From an uncultured Roseobacter sp. (GTDB lineage: Bacteria > Pseudomonadota > Alphaproteobacteria > Rhodobacterales > Rhodobacteraceae), in NCBI RefSeq assembly GCF_947493125.1, contig NZ_CANLQB010000011.1, positions 62,001 to 126,000 of the forward strand: a DNA stretch of 64,000 nucleotides. The letters are read 5' to 3'. Positions 51,572-59,620 of this stretch are shown one piece after another. Under the pieces are notes generated by a model. It saw only the letters and a list, made by a program, of their open reading frames with translations. It did not search any database and was not told where the DNA came from. Made by a program: the position numbers and the translations under genes. How positions within the stretch are numbered: position 1 is the stretch's first letter; the number at the start of each line of letters is the position of its first letter.

Positions 51572-52870
51572 TTAGCCCTGAGTGCGCGCGAAGCGCGACA
51601 GCAGATCGTTGGCTTCCGTTTCGATGATCTCGAAAGCCTCGTCGACGGTGGCTTCACCGGTCAGGATGCGGCCGTATTCGCGGTTCATCACGTCGCGGAT
51701 CTGCACGTAGAAGCCCATGCGATAGCCACGGGTGAAGTCGCCGCCGGGCAGGCTGAGCTGCTGGATGCCGACCTCGGCTGCCGGGAACTCCTCGTAGTGG
51801 CCTTGCTCGGCGGCCAGCTCATAGGCGGCTGTGGTGATCGGTACATAGCCGGTCTCTTTGTGCCACATCACCTGCGTGTCGGCAGAGGCCAGGAAGTCGA
51901 AGAAGGCCGCCGCGGCTGCGTTTTCGGCCTCATCATGTCCCGACATGGCAAAGAGAGCAGCACCACCGATGAAGGTTTGTGTGGGCTCTGTTGTCACCGC
52001 TTCCCAGTAGGGCAGCATGGTGGCGGAGAAGTTGAAGTCCACACGGTCCTGGATACCCCCGAAGGAGCCGGAGGAGCCCAGCCACATGGCCACCTGACCG
52101 GATTCAAACGGGTCCTGGTTGTCGGACCAGCCGGTGCCGTACCATTCAAAGAGGCCCGCCTCTTTCCAGTCCGTCAGCGCCTGGAAATGCGCTCTGATCG
52201 CCGGGTGGTTGACCATGATCTGGGTGTCGAGCCCGGTATAGCCGTTGTCGTTCGAGGCGAATTGAAGATTGTGGCGCGAGAAGAAGTTCTCGGTGAAGAT
52301 CCAGGGCAGGTGCGACTGGCTCAGCGGGATATACCCGGCTTCCTTCAGCGCAGGACCCGTGGTTTCGGCAAACTCTTCCCAGGTTTTGGGGGCAGTCACA
52401 CCAGCCGCGTCCAGCGCATCCTGATTGTAATAGAGGATCGGCGTGGAGGAGTTGAACGGCATGCCGATCATCTTGCCATCCGCATCGGCATAGAAATAGC
52501 GCACACCGGCAATATAGTCGTTGATGTCGAAGTCGAGCTTGTTCTGCTCCAGCAGGTCTTCCACGGGAATGACGGCGCCCGCAGCCCCGATCACGGTGGC
52601 GGCACCCGCGTCGAAGACCTGAATGATGTTGGGCTGCTCGCCCGCGCGGAAGGCCGCGATGCCCGCAGTCAGCGTTTCCTCATAAGATCCCTTGAAGACG
52701 GGCGTGATCTTGTACTCGTCCTGGCTGGCGTTGAAGTCCTTTGCCACCTGGTTGACGGTCTCGCCGAGCTGGCCACCCATCGCATGCCAGAAGGTGATCT
52801 CGGTTTCTGCAAAACTCGCCGTGGCCGTCAGGCCGAAGGCAGTTGTTGCAGCGATTTTGAGTAGGTTCAT
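51572..52870 (-). CDS. ugpB: sn-Glycerol-3-phosphate-type ABC substrate-binding protein
   Basis: 432 aa from ATG at 52870 (MNLLKIAATTAFGLTATASF), with a Sec signal and GGAGAG upstream. The mature start ETEITFWHAMGGQLGETVNQ and the stretches GMPFNSSTPILYYNQDALD and FIGGAALFAMSGHDEAENAA are characteristic of UgpB, which binds glycerol-3-phosphate and glycerophosphodiesters. First gene of the ugpBAEC-phosphodiesterase operon, divergent from a LacI-type regulator. Confidence 0.92.
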   Translation of the reverse strand: MNLLKIAATTAFGLTATASFAETEITFWHAMGGQLGETVNQVAKDFNASQDEYKITPVFKGSYEETLTAGIAAFRAGEQPNIIQVFDAGAATVIGAAGAVIPVEDLLEQNKLDFDINDYIAGVRYFYADADGKMIGMPFNSSTPILYYNQDALDAAGVTAPKTWEEFAETTGPALKEAGYIPLSQSHLPWIFTENFFSRHNLQFASNDNGYTGLDTQIMVNHPAIRAHFQALTDWKEAGLFEWYGTGWSDNQDPFESGQVAMWLGSSGSFGGIQDRVDFNFSATMLPYWEAVTTEPTQTFIGGAALFAMSGHDEAENAAAAAFFDFLASADTQVMWHKETGYVPITTAAYELAAEQGHYEEFPAAEVGIQQLSLPGGDFTRGYRMGFYVQIRDVMNREYGRILTGEATVDEAFEIIETEANDLLSRFARTQG

Positions 52871-52985
52871 CTTTCTCTCCCCAAGTTGGTTGCGCAAGAC
52901 GCGCGTTCAGGTGTCCTGCGACCCGCCGATGCGGTGCAGTATATCATGCGCCACATCGGTCAGAGTCCCGCGACGATAGCCGCCA

Positions 52986-53030
52986 GATGCGATTGCATCA
53001 ACGGGGTTGAGTCCAAATGTGCACACGTGT
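52986..53030. promoter_or_regulatory. Possible LacI-type operators between ugpB and its divergent regulator
   Basis: Two symmetric elements lie in the 242-bp divergent space: GATGC-N4-GCATC at 52986-52999, and overlapping palindromes TGTGCACA (53019-53026) and ACACGTGT (53023-53030). LacI-family regulators bind such palindromes near their own genes. Which of them is the true operator cannot be told. Confidence 0.35.
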
Positions 53031-53112
53031 TCAGATACCGGCACTTGGTGACACCCATGTGACGGTGCGCGGTGACCCTGCGCACCCGACGACTGATGAT
53101 CCGGTACGGCCG

Positions 53113-54138
53113 ATGACCGACGAGAACGCCCCCCTGCAACCGACCCCCCGACGCCCGCGCAGGGTCACCGCGCAGGACGTCGCACAGGCGGCCGGCGTCT
53201 CGCGCACCGCCGTCTCCCGGGCGTTCAACCCCGACAGCTACCTGGATCCGGCCAAGCGCGAGCGGGTGCTGAAAACGGCGCTCGACATCGGCTATCGCCC
53301 CAACGCGCTCGCGGCCAGCCTGCAGGGCACGCGCACCGGGCTGGTCGGCGTGATCGCCGGTGATCTCGGCAGCCCCTACGACAGCGAAGTCCTCGCCGCC
53401 CTCGTGGCGTCGCTCACCCGGGCCGACAAGTGGCCGCTGGTGCTCGGCGGGCCCGATGCCGTCACCGATCAGGCCATCCTGTCGGTGCTGCGCTACCCGC
53501 TCGATGCGCTGATCATCCGTGGCGGCAGCCTCGGCCCCGAGATCACGGCGACCTGCGAAAAACTCAACATTCCCATGATCTTCGCAGGCCGCATCGGCAG
53601 CAATCCGCAGGCCGACAGCGTGGTCTGCGACAACCGTGCGGGCACGACCGAGGCCGTGGATCTGCTCCTGAACGGCGGGCGGCGGCGCTTCGGCTATCTG
53701 GGTGGCCCGGCCAACTGGTCGTCCGAACGGGAGCGTCTGGCTGGTGTGGTGTCGCGCCTCGCCGGTGCGGGGCTTGCTCTCGTCGCCCATCGGCATGCGG
53801 ATTACACCTTTGAGGGCGGTCGCCGGGCGGCGCGCGCGCTGCTCGACACCCGCGCGCTCGATGCGCTGATCTGCGGCAATGATGCGATGGCGCTGGGCGC
53901 GCTCTGCTGCGCGCGCCATGATCTCGGCCTTGCGGTGCCGGACGATCTGGCCCTCGTCGGGTTTGACGACATCGCCATGGCGCGCTGGCCCGAGTACCGC
54001 CTGACCACCGTCCGCAATCCCATCGAGAGCACCGTTGCGGCGATCGTGCGGCTGCTCGAGATGCGCATGGCCCATCCGCAGCGGCCCGCAGAGCGCGTGA
54101 TGATCACACCGACATTGATCGCCCGCGCGACGCATTGA
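53113..54138 (+). CDS. LacI-family regulator, probably of the ugp operon
   Basis: 341 aa from ATG at 53113 (MTDENAPLQP); an open frame continues upstream but is Pro/Thr-rich and unlike the family, and neither start has a good ribosome binding site. Helix-turn-helix and hinge: VTAQDVAQAAGVSRTAVSRA, NALAASLQGTR. The periplasmic-binding-protein-like effector domain follows (ALICGNDAMALGALCCARH, VGFDDIAMARWPEYRLTTVR). Divergent position from ugpB suggests sugar-type control of the Ugp system rather than only phosphate control. Confidence 0.9.
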   Translation: MTDENAPLQPTPRRPRRVTAQDVAQAAGVSRTAVSRAFNPDSYLDPAKRERVLKTALDIGYRPNALAASLQGTRTGLVGVIAGDLGSPYDSEVLAALVASLTRADKWPLVLGGPDAVTDQAILSVLRYPLDALIIRGGSLGPEITATCEKLNIPMIFAGRIGSNPQADSVVCDNRAGTTEAVDLLLNGGRRRFGYLGGPANWSSERERLAGVVSRLAGAGLALVAHRHADYTFEGGRRAARALLDTRALDALICGNDAMALGALCCARHDLGLAVPDDLALVGFDDIAMARWPEYRLTTVRNPIESTVAAIVRLLEMRMAHPQRPAERVMITPTLIARATH

Positions 54139-54291
54139 GCGCGTCAAACTCTCCTAAAATTCGAGTAAAGTCCGCGCCGTTTTCCGGCCGGAATTGCACC
54201 TGCCGTTAACGGGATTTCGGCGCGACTCGCTTACATTTTGGGCCGGGTAAGCCTCGGCGGTCGAGGTGTTGTGATGAATGGTGGTGGCGAC

Positions 54292-54972
54292 ATGAAGTCT
54301 CTTTTTATTAAGCTCAGTGCAATTTTTCTGTTCCTGGCGGGCTGCGGCGAATACGTGCCGCATGACCAGTCCCCGCGCATCCTGGCCATGGGCGATTCGA
54401 TGATGGCCTGGCACGCGGGCAGCGATCAGGGCATTGCCGACGGCGTCGAGCAGATGCTGCGCGAGCCCGTGATTGACCGCTCCGTCGTCGGCGCGCGCAT
54501 CATCTATCATCTGCCGATCACCGGGGCGATGGGTCTGAACATCTCCAAGCAATATGTCCCGGGCGACTGGGACTGGGTCATCATCAATGGCGGCGGCAAC
54601 GATCTCTGGCTGGGCTGTGGCTGCAGCCGCTGTGACAATCGCATGAATCGCATGATCAGCGCCGATGGCCAGCAGGGTGAGATCGCTCGCATGGTGCGCC
54701 AGATCCGGCAGGGCGGGGCCCAGGTGATCTATGTCGGGTATCTGCGCAGCCCGGGCTTCGGCTCGATCATCGAACACTGCCGTGACGAGGGCAATGAGCT
54801 CGAGACGCGCATCAACCGCATGGCCAAATCGGATCGTGGCGTGCATTTCGTTTCCCTGCAGGATCTGGTGCCTTACGGCGATCGCTCCTTCCACGGCGGC
54901 GACCGCATCCATCCCTCCAAGAAGGCCAGCGACGCCATCGCGCGCCGCATCGTGCGGATCATCAACGGCTAG
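54292..54972 (+). CDS. SGNH-hydrolase lipoprotein
   Basis: About 226 aa. The start MKSLFIKLSAIFLFLAGC gives a lipoprotein signal with the lipobox LAGC; an ATG six codons upstream is possible. SGNH blocks are all visible: AMGDSMMAW (Ser nucleophile), NGGGNDLWLG (Gly-x-Asn-Asp) and DRIHPSKKA (Asp/His). The product is a lipid-anchored esterase, acetylesterase or lipase-like enzyme in the envelope. The cluster CGCSRC is unusual. Alone between the ugp regulator and the sulfonate cluster. Confidence 0.88.
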   Translation: MKSLFIKLSAIFLFLAGCGEYVPHDQSPRILAMGDSMMAWHAGSDQGIADGVEQMLREPVIDRSVVGARIIYHLPITGAMGLNISKQYVPGDWDWVIINGGGNDLWLGCGCSRCDNRMNRMISADGQQGEIARMVRQIRQGGAQVIYVGYLRSPGFGSIIEHCRDEGNELETRINRMAKSDRGVHFVSLQDLVPYGDRSFHGGDRIHPSKKASDAIARRIVRIING

Positions 54973-55015
54973 TCCTGGGGAAAGCCCCGTGTCGCTGCAA
55001 GGGGTCTGCGAGGCC

Positions 55016-55087
55016 GGGGGAAGCGCCCTCGCCCCCATCGAGGGGGCTCGGACGCTGCCTGGCGGTGCCCGCCAGGTGACCCGGCTC
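55016..55087. repeat. Structured repeat, intergenic copy
   Basis: A 72-bp element matching the copy at 62814-62884 at about 58 of 71 aligned positions (counted by hand). It folds into two hairpins: GCCCCC-ATCGA-GGGGGC and CCTGGCGG-TGC-CCGCCAGG. It lies about 45 nt after the SGNH lipoprotein stop and may also act as its terminator. Confidence 0.65.
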
Positions 55088-55167
55088 AGAGGATGATGCC
55101 AGAGTCTGTCGTCGCGCCAATTTCAGCGGGCGCGACGGTCGGATTTCGCACTGGGAAGATGCTGTGG

Positions 55168-56280
55168 CTAAACAGATGGTTCGGATGGGCGCGGCAGGCG
55201 GGTCAGCCCCATTTGTGCAAGCGTCAGCCCCACCTCTTCGGTGATAAGGTCCCAGAAGCGGGCCAGCCCCGTCTCGCCACCGGCGGCGATTGCAAATTGC
55301 AGCGCGCGCCCGAAGAACACGAAGTCCGCACCCATGTGATAGGCTTTCACCACATCCTCGCCTGAGCGCAGGCCGCTGTCATAGAACAGCGGATAGTCCG
55401 GCCCGAGGGCCTCGCGGATGGCGCGTAGCGCGAGAATAGGCGGCGGGGCGGAGTCCAACTGCCGCCCGCCGTGACTGGACACCTGAATGGCGTCCACGCC
55501 TTTCGCCTTCAGCCGCTCCGCATCCGCCACATGCGTCACCCCCTTGGCAACAAGGGTACCATCCCATTGATCCCGCAACCGTTTCAGAAAATCCCAATCC
55601 GCCGCCGCCCGGCTTTCTGTCCGGTCGAAGGTGAAGCCCTCTTTCTGAAAATTCGCAAGCTCCGGCGCGCCCGCCAGCAGCGTCGTGATCGACCAGCGCG
55701 GATGCAGCGCAAAATCCACGAACTGCAGCGGTCCGATCCGAAAGGGCATCTTGAACCCGCGCCGCAACTCGCGCGGGCGTCGCCCGACCTCCGGCACGTC
55801 GAGCGTCATCACCAGCGTCTTGTAGCCAGCGGCCTTCGCCCGCTCGACCAGCTTCGCCGTGCCGCTGCCGTCACCGCTGAAGTAAAGCTGGAACCACGCG
55901 TGCCCCTCGGCCTCTTCGATGATCCGCTCCATCGCTGTCGAGGCCACGGTCGAGACGCCATGCGGCACCTGATGTTTCGCCGCGATCCGCGCCAGCATCA
56001 GGTCCGCGCCCGGCCCCGAGAGATTGCACATCCCCATGGGGCTGATCCCGAAGGGCACCCGCCCCGCATGGCCAAACACCGGCGCGCTCAGATCGCGCTT
56101 GGCCACATTGACCAGCACCCGCGGCTGCAGTTCGATGTTCCGCAGAGCGGCGAGGTTGCGCGCCTCCGCCACGCCCTCACCCGCCGCCCCGTCGATATAG
56201 TCGAACACCATCCACGGAAGCCGCCGCCGCGCCAGGCGCCGGGCGTCCTCATAGGAATGGATGGCGTCCGCCCCTGCCAA
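55168..56280 (-). CDS. FMN-dependent alpha-hydroxyacid oxidase/dehydrogenase
   Basis: 370 aa (beta/alpha)8 FMN enzyme of the lactate dehydrogenase (LldD)/glycolate oxidase group. Marks are FDYIDGAAGEGVAEARN, SPMGMCNLSGPGAD, the catalytic His in VSSHGGRQLD and the FMN-phosphate loop DSGLRSGEDVVKAYHMGAD. Last gene of the DHPS cluster, 5 nt after comE, so I infer it oxidises sulfolactate to sulfopyruvate, filling the step between HpsN and ComDE. Related clusters use other sulfolactate dehydrogenases; lactate or mandelate remain possible substrates. Confidence 0.85.
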   Translation of the reverse strand: MAGADAIHSYEDARRLARRRLPWMVFDYIDGAAGEGVAEARNLAALRNIELQPRVLVNVAKRDLSAPVFGHAGRVPFGISPMGMCNLSGPGADLMLARIAAKHQVPHGVSTVASTAMERIIEEAEGHAWFQLYFSGDGSGTAKLVERAKAAGYKTLVMTLDVPEVGRRPRELRRGFKMPFRIGPLQFVDFALHPRWSITTLLAGAPELANFQKEGFTFDRTESRAAADWDFLKRLRDQWDGTLVAKGVTHVADAERLKAKGVDAIQVSSHGGRQLDSAPPPILALRAIREALGPDYPLFYDSGLRSGEDVVKAYHMGADFVFFGRALQFAIAAGGETGLARFWDLITEEVGLTLAQMGLTRLPRPSEPSV

Positions 56281-56285
56281 GAGTG

Positions 56286-56840
56286 TCAGGCCTGCACCGC
56301 TTTCATGAAGCGGTCACGGATCACAACAGGGTCCATGGTGATCACCGGCATCTTGGCGTTGCCGCTGTCGCATTTCACGACCATGATCGTCATCTCACCG
56401 CTGTCCAGCGCCTCTTGCAGCACCGTCCCGGTGTCCACGTCACGGCATTCGATCACCCGCTCGCAGCCGCAGGCCTCCGCCACCTTCGCCAGCGAGGTCT
56501 TCTTGCCGGTATAGGTGGGCTGATCGCCGGTGGAGCCATAGGAGCCGTTGTCGATGATCATCAGGATGTAGTTCTTGGCCACATTGTTCGCGATGGTCGG
56601 CAGTGTGCCCATGTTGGTCAGGATCGAGCCGTCACCGTCGATCACCACCACCGGCTTCGGCTGCGCCAGCGCGAGCCCCAGCCCGATGGAGCTTGCCAGC
56701 CCCATGGTCCCCAGCATGTAGAAATTGCTGGGCTGGTCGTCGATGGCATGCAGCTCCTGGCTGGGAATGCCGATGTTGCAGACCACAAGCTGGTCACGCA
56801 GGATCGGTGCGATCTCTTTCAGAATCTCGGAACGGATCAT
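56286..56840 (-). CDS. comE: Sulfopyruvate decarboxylase, beta (TPP-binding) subunit
   Basis: 184 aa from ATG at 56840, inside the comD end (ATGA overlap). It carries the TPP/Mg motif GDGSILTNM through to MIIDN, with NFYMLGTMGLASSIGLGLAL before it. With ComD it decarboxylates sulfopyruvate to sulfoacetaldehyde. Phosphonopyruvate decarboxylase is the near relative; the HpsN context favours sulfopyruvate. Confidence 0.85.
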   Translation of the reverse strand: MIRSEILKEIAPILRDQLVVCNIGIPSQELHAIDDQPSNFYMLGTMGLASSIGLGLALAQPKPVVVIDGDGSILTNMGTLPTIANNVAKNYILMIIDNGSYGSTGDQPTYTGKKTSLAKVAEACGCERVIECRDVDTGTVLQEALDSGEMTIMVVKCDSGNAKMPVITMDPVVIRDRFMKAVQA

Positions 56841-57343
56841 TGGTCGCCATAGCCTCCCCAGAAGGACGCATCCGTCAGGATCGCCACAGGTTTGTTGCAC
56901 ATGAAAGTGTATTTCAGGATCTCCGGCAGCTCCTCCGCATCCGCTTCGGCGTGAAAGTGGAAGGTCGGGATCAGCAGCTGATTGAGCAGCGCCTTGGTGT
57001 GTACCGCCATCTCCACCTGGCACGCCACCGGCTCGCGCAGCTCGCCCCGGTAGGAGATCAGCATCGGCAGCGGCATCCGGTAGAACTGCGTCAGCGTCGC
57101 CAGCGTGTTGATCGTGACGCCAATCGCGGTGTTCTGCATGATGATCATCGGCTTCTTGCCGCCCATGAAGGCGCCGGCACAGAGCCCCATCCCCTCATCC
57201 TCCTTGTTGGAGGGAATGTGGTAGATCTCGGGGCGCGCCTCGACCTCGTCAATGACACCGGCCAGCTGTTTGCACGGCACCGTCGTGACGAACTCGATGC
57301 CCGCGGCAACGACGTCATCCACGATCTTGCTACTGATGGACAC
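56837..57343 (-). CDS. comD: Sulfopyruvate decarboxylase, alpha subunit
   Basis: 168 aa; GTG start at 57343 supported by AAGGAG seven bases before it. The N-terminal pyrimidine-binding domain of TPP enzymes is seen as FVTTVPCKQLAGVIDEVEAR, with NKEDEGMGLCAGAFMGGKKP and QNTAIGVTINTLATLTQFYR, the usual ComD pattern. It heads a sub-operon with comE and the hydroxyacid oxidase, with its own operator-like sites at 57363-57385. Confidence 0.85.
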   Translation of the reverse strand: MSISSKIVDDVVAAGIEFVTTVPCKQLAGVIDEVEARPEIYHIPSNKEDEGMGLCAGAFMGGKKPMIIMQNTAIGVTINTLATLTQFYRMPLPMLISYRGELREPVACQVEMAVHTKALLNQLLIPTFHFHAEADAEELPEILKYTFMCNKPVAILTDASFWGGYGDQ

Positions 57344-57362
57344 CTATGTACTCCTTGTGATG

Positions 57363-57385
57363 AAGCGCTTATATATGTCAGCGCT
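57363..57385. promoter_or_regulatory. Two LacI-type operator-like sites upstream of comD
   Basis: AAGCGCTT at 57363-57370 and AGCGCT (with T after) at 57380-57385, 16 bp apart centre to centre, directly upstream of the comD ribosome binding site. Each matches 10 of 14 positions of the perfect palindrome TGTAAGCGCTTACA at 61069-61082 near the cluster's LacI gene. Confidence 0.55.
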
Positions 57386-57398
57386 TTGTGAGTGATTT

Positions 57399-57803
57399 CT
57401 AACGTATGACATAAACCGAGCAGGGCGCATGACGCACCACGCGTGACGAGGTCGAGCCGAGGAAATAGTCGCTCAGTCCCGGCTTGTGCGAGCCCATGAT
57501 GATGCAATCCGCACCGATCTTGCCCGCATATTGGGTGATCGCCTGACCGGGCGAGCCGTGCAGCATCACCGGCTCCACATCGGGCGTGTCCGCCACGCGC
57601 GCGGCGAGTTTTTCCTTCGCCGCATCGACGGCCTGCCGCATGACATCTTCCGACACGTAGGCGGTCACCGTGCTATTCGGCGTCTCATGCACATGGACCG
57701 CATGAATTTCCCCATCATCGCCCTTGAGATGACGCGCCATCGACAGCGCCTCCTGGCTGATCCCGTGATCCAAGGCCAGTGCCACGATAATCTTCTTGTG
57801 CAT
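57399..57803 (-). CDS. Universal stress protein (UspA family)
   Basis: 134 aa from ATG at 57803 with an AAGGAAG ribosome binding site. ATP-binding Usp motif GADCIIMGSHKPGLSDYFLGS with SSRVVRHAPCSVYVIR at the end. Usp genes recur in sulfonate degradation clusters for unknown reasons. Lies between the zinc dehydrogenase and comD. Confidence 0.92.
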   Translation of the reverse strand: MHKKIIVALALDHGISQEALSMARHLKGDDGEIHAVHVHETPNSTVTAYVSEDVMRQAVDAAKEKLAARVADTPDVEPVMLHGSPGQAITQYAGKIGADCIIMGSHKPGLSDYFLGSTSSRVVRHAPCSVYVIR

Positions 57804-57849
57804 GTCGGTCTTCCTTCTAGAGACGGCCATGAGGCCAGTTGATCGGGTC

Positions 57850-58866
57850 TCAACTGTCCGATGCACCATGTTCCGGGGTCAATATGATTTTCGGCGCAGC
57901 AACCCGACCGGCACGAATGTCCTGAAAGGCGCCGTGCCCGGCTGACAGGGGCCGCTCTTCGACCCAGTCCAGCCGCCCCAACCGCCCGTCGAAGATCGCG
58001 GCTGCTGTCGCGGTAAAATCCTCTGCCGTATAGGTATAGGTCCCGATGAAGGTGATCTCCTGCAGCGTCATCCGCCGGATATCGAGCCCGCCTTCCGCCT
58101 CGCCCAGACCGATGTGCACGATCACCCCGCCGGGCCGCGCGATGGCACTTGCCGTCGCCCGCGTGCCCGCATAGCCGACCCCGTCGATCACGATATCGGC
58201 AGAGCCGTCACCCGGCATCGCCGGCTCGCCCGGCGCGCAGACTTCAAAGCCCGCCACATCCGCCAAACGGGCACGGCGGGTCTCGTTGGGTTCCACAAGC
58301 ATGATGTCCCGGGCCCCTTGCGCCGCCAGTGACAGGGCAGCGCCCACGCCAATCGCGCCGCCGCCGATCACCACCGCATGCGCCCCGGAGAGATCTCCGC
58401 CCAGCACCGCCCGGCCCAGCCGCACCCCGTGCCAGCCGCAGGCGATCGGCTCGGCAAGAGCGGCATGGGCCAGCGGCACGGGGTCCGGCACGGTGATCAG
58501 ATTGCGCTCCGGCATCACGACGTAATCGGCAAAGGCGCCCTCGCGCGGGGGCATGGAGATGATCTGCCGATCCTCGCAGAGGTTCTCACGCCCGGTGCCG
58601 CAGAAAACACAGTTCTGACAGGCCACCAGCGGGTTGATCGTGACCCGCCGCCCGTCCTGCGGCCCGCCGACGACCACACCTGCCGCCTCATGGCCCAGGG
58701 TCAGCGGGGCAGGGCGCCGCGCATCATGGCCCAGATAGGCGTGCATGTCGGATCCGCAGATGCCCGACGCCACGATCCGCACCAGGACCTCGCCGGGCCC
58801 CGGTTCCGGGCGCGGTCGGTCCAGATACGACAGTTCTTCAACCCCGGTGTAGACAAGCGCTTTCAT
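57850..58866 (-). CDS. Zinc-dependent alcohol dehydrogenase (MDR), likely HpsO/HpsP-type
   Basis: 338 aa from ATG at 58866 (MKALVYTGVEELSYLDRPRP), overlapping the SDR stop by ATGA. Catalytic zinc ligands lie in GICGSDMHAYLGHD and LGHEAAGVV. Structural zinc cysteines are in CQNCVFCGTGRENLC, and the NAD fold in VIGGGAIGVGAALSL. In the Cupriavidus DHPS pathway, two dehydrogenases (HpsO, HpsP) interconvert the DHPS enantiomers by oxidation and reduction at carbon 2; this gene and the SDR are the best candidates here. Which is which is unknown. Confidence 0.82.
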   Translation of the reverse strand: MKALVYTGVEELSYLDRPRPEPGPGEVLVRIVASGICGSDMHAYLGHDARRPAPLTLGHEAAGVVVGGPQDGRRVTINPLVACQNCVFCGTGRENLCEDRQIISMPPREGAFADYVVMPERNLITVPDPVPLAHAALAEPIACGWHGVRLGRAVLGGDLSGAHAVVIGGGAIGVGAALSLAAQGARDIMLVEPNETRRARLADVAGFEVCAPGEPAMPGDGSADIVIDGVGYAGTRATASAIARPGGVIVHIGLGEAEGGLDIRRMTLQEITFIGTYTYTAEDFTATAAAIFDGRLGRLDWVEERPLSAGHGAFQDIRAGRVAAPKIILTPEHGASDS

Positions 58867-59615
58867 TTGGCAGTGAACCCCCCGTCCACGAACAGTGTCT
58901 GCCCGGTCACATAGTCGGATGCGGGCGCGCAAAAGAACATCAACGGGCCGTCCAGGTCCGACGGCTCCCCATTGCGCCCGATGCAGGTCTGATCCGCGTT
59001 GCGCTGCGCCAGCGCGGCATTGGCAAAGACGGGCCCGGTCAGCTCCGTGCGAAAGAACCCCGGCGCCAGCGCGTTTGCGGTGATCCCATCGCCCGACCAG
59101 GCCTCGGCCATGGCCCGCGTCATCTGCTCCACCCCGCCCTTGGACGCGCCATAGCTGATCCCGTTGCCAAAGGCCCGGCGCGATTGCAAAGAGGCGAAGT
59201 TGATGATCCGGCCCCAGCCCTTCTGCTTCATGCCCGGCACCAGCTTCTGTGCGAGGAAGAACGGCGCTGCGAGGTTGAGGTTCAGCGTCATGTCCCAGCC
59301 GTCGTCGGTGACGTCATCCGCGTGTTGGCGCGTGTTGATCCCGGCGGCGTTGATCAGGATGTCCACCGGCCCAAACGGCTTGGTCACCGCCACCGCGATC
59401 CCGCGCAGGGCGGTGCGGTCCGCCAGGTCCGCGGCCACCGTCGCTGTCTCGCCCGCCGTTTCCTGTTGCCAGGCCGACAGGTGGTCCGCCCGCCGCGCCA
59501 CCCCGACAACCTGCGCGCCGGCCTGCGCCAGCAGCCGCGCCGCCTGCCGCCCGAGGCCACTGCTGGCCCCGGTCACACAGGCGATCTTGCCGGAGACGTC
59601 GAAGAGCGGTGGCAT
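58863..59615 (-). CDS. Short-chain dehydrogenase/reductase, likely HpsO/HpsP-type
   Basis: 250 aa classical SDR. Nucleotide motif TGASSGLGRQAARLL, NAAGIN in the middle, catalytic Ser/Tyr/Lys in FASLQSRRAFGNGISYGASKG, and DYVTGQTLFVDGGFTA at the end. Encoded 5 nt after hpsN and coupled to the zinc dehydrogenase, so a role in DHPS enantiomer interconversion is likely. Confidence 0.85.
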   Translation of the reverse strand: MPPLFDVSGKIACVTGASSGLGRQAARLLAQAGAQVVGVARRADHLSAWQQETAGETATVAADLADRTALRGIAVAVTKPFGPVDILINAAGINTRQHADDVTDDGWDMTLNLNLAAPFFLAQKLVPGMKQKGWGRIINFASLQSRRAFGNGISYGASKGGVEQMTRAMAEAWSGDGITANALAPGFFRTELTGPVFANAALAQRNADQTCIGRNGEPSDLDGPLMFFCAPASDYVTGQTLFVDGGFTAK

Positions 59616-59620
59616 CCCCC

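Noticed and set aside
50516-52864. Plus-strand open frame of 782 codons antisense to ugpA and ugpB
   Set aside because: It spans two clear genes and their spacer on the other strand and has no recognisable protein features.
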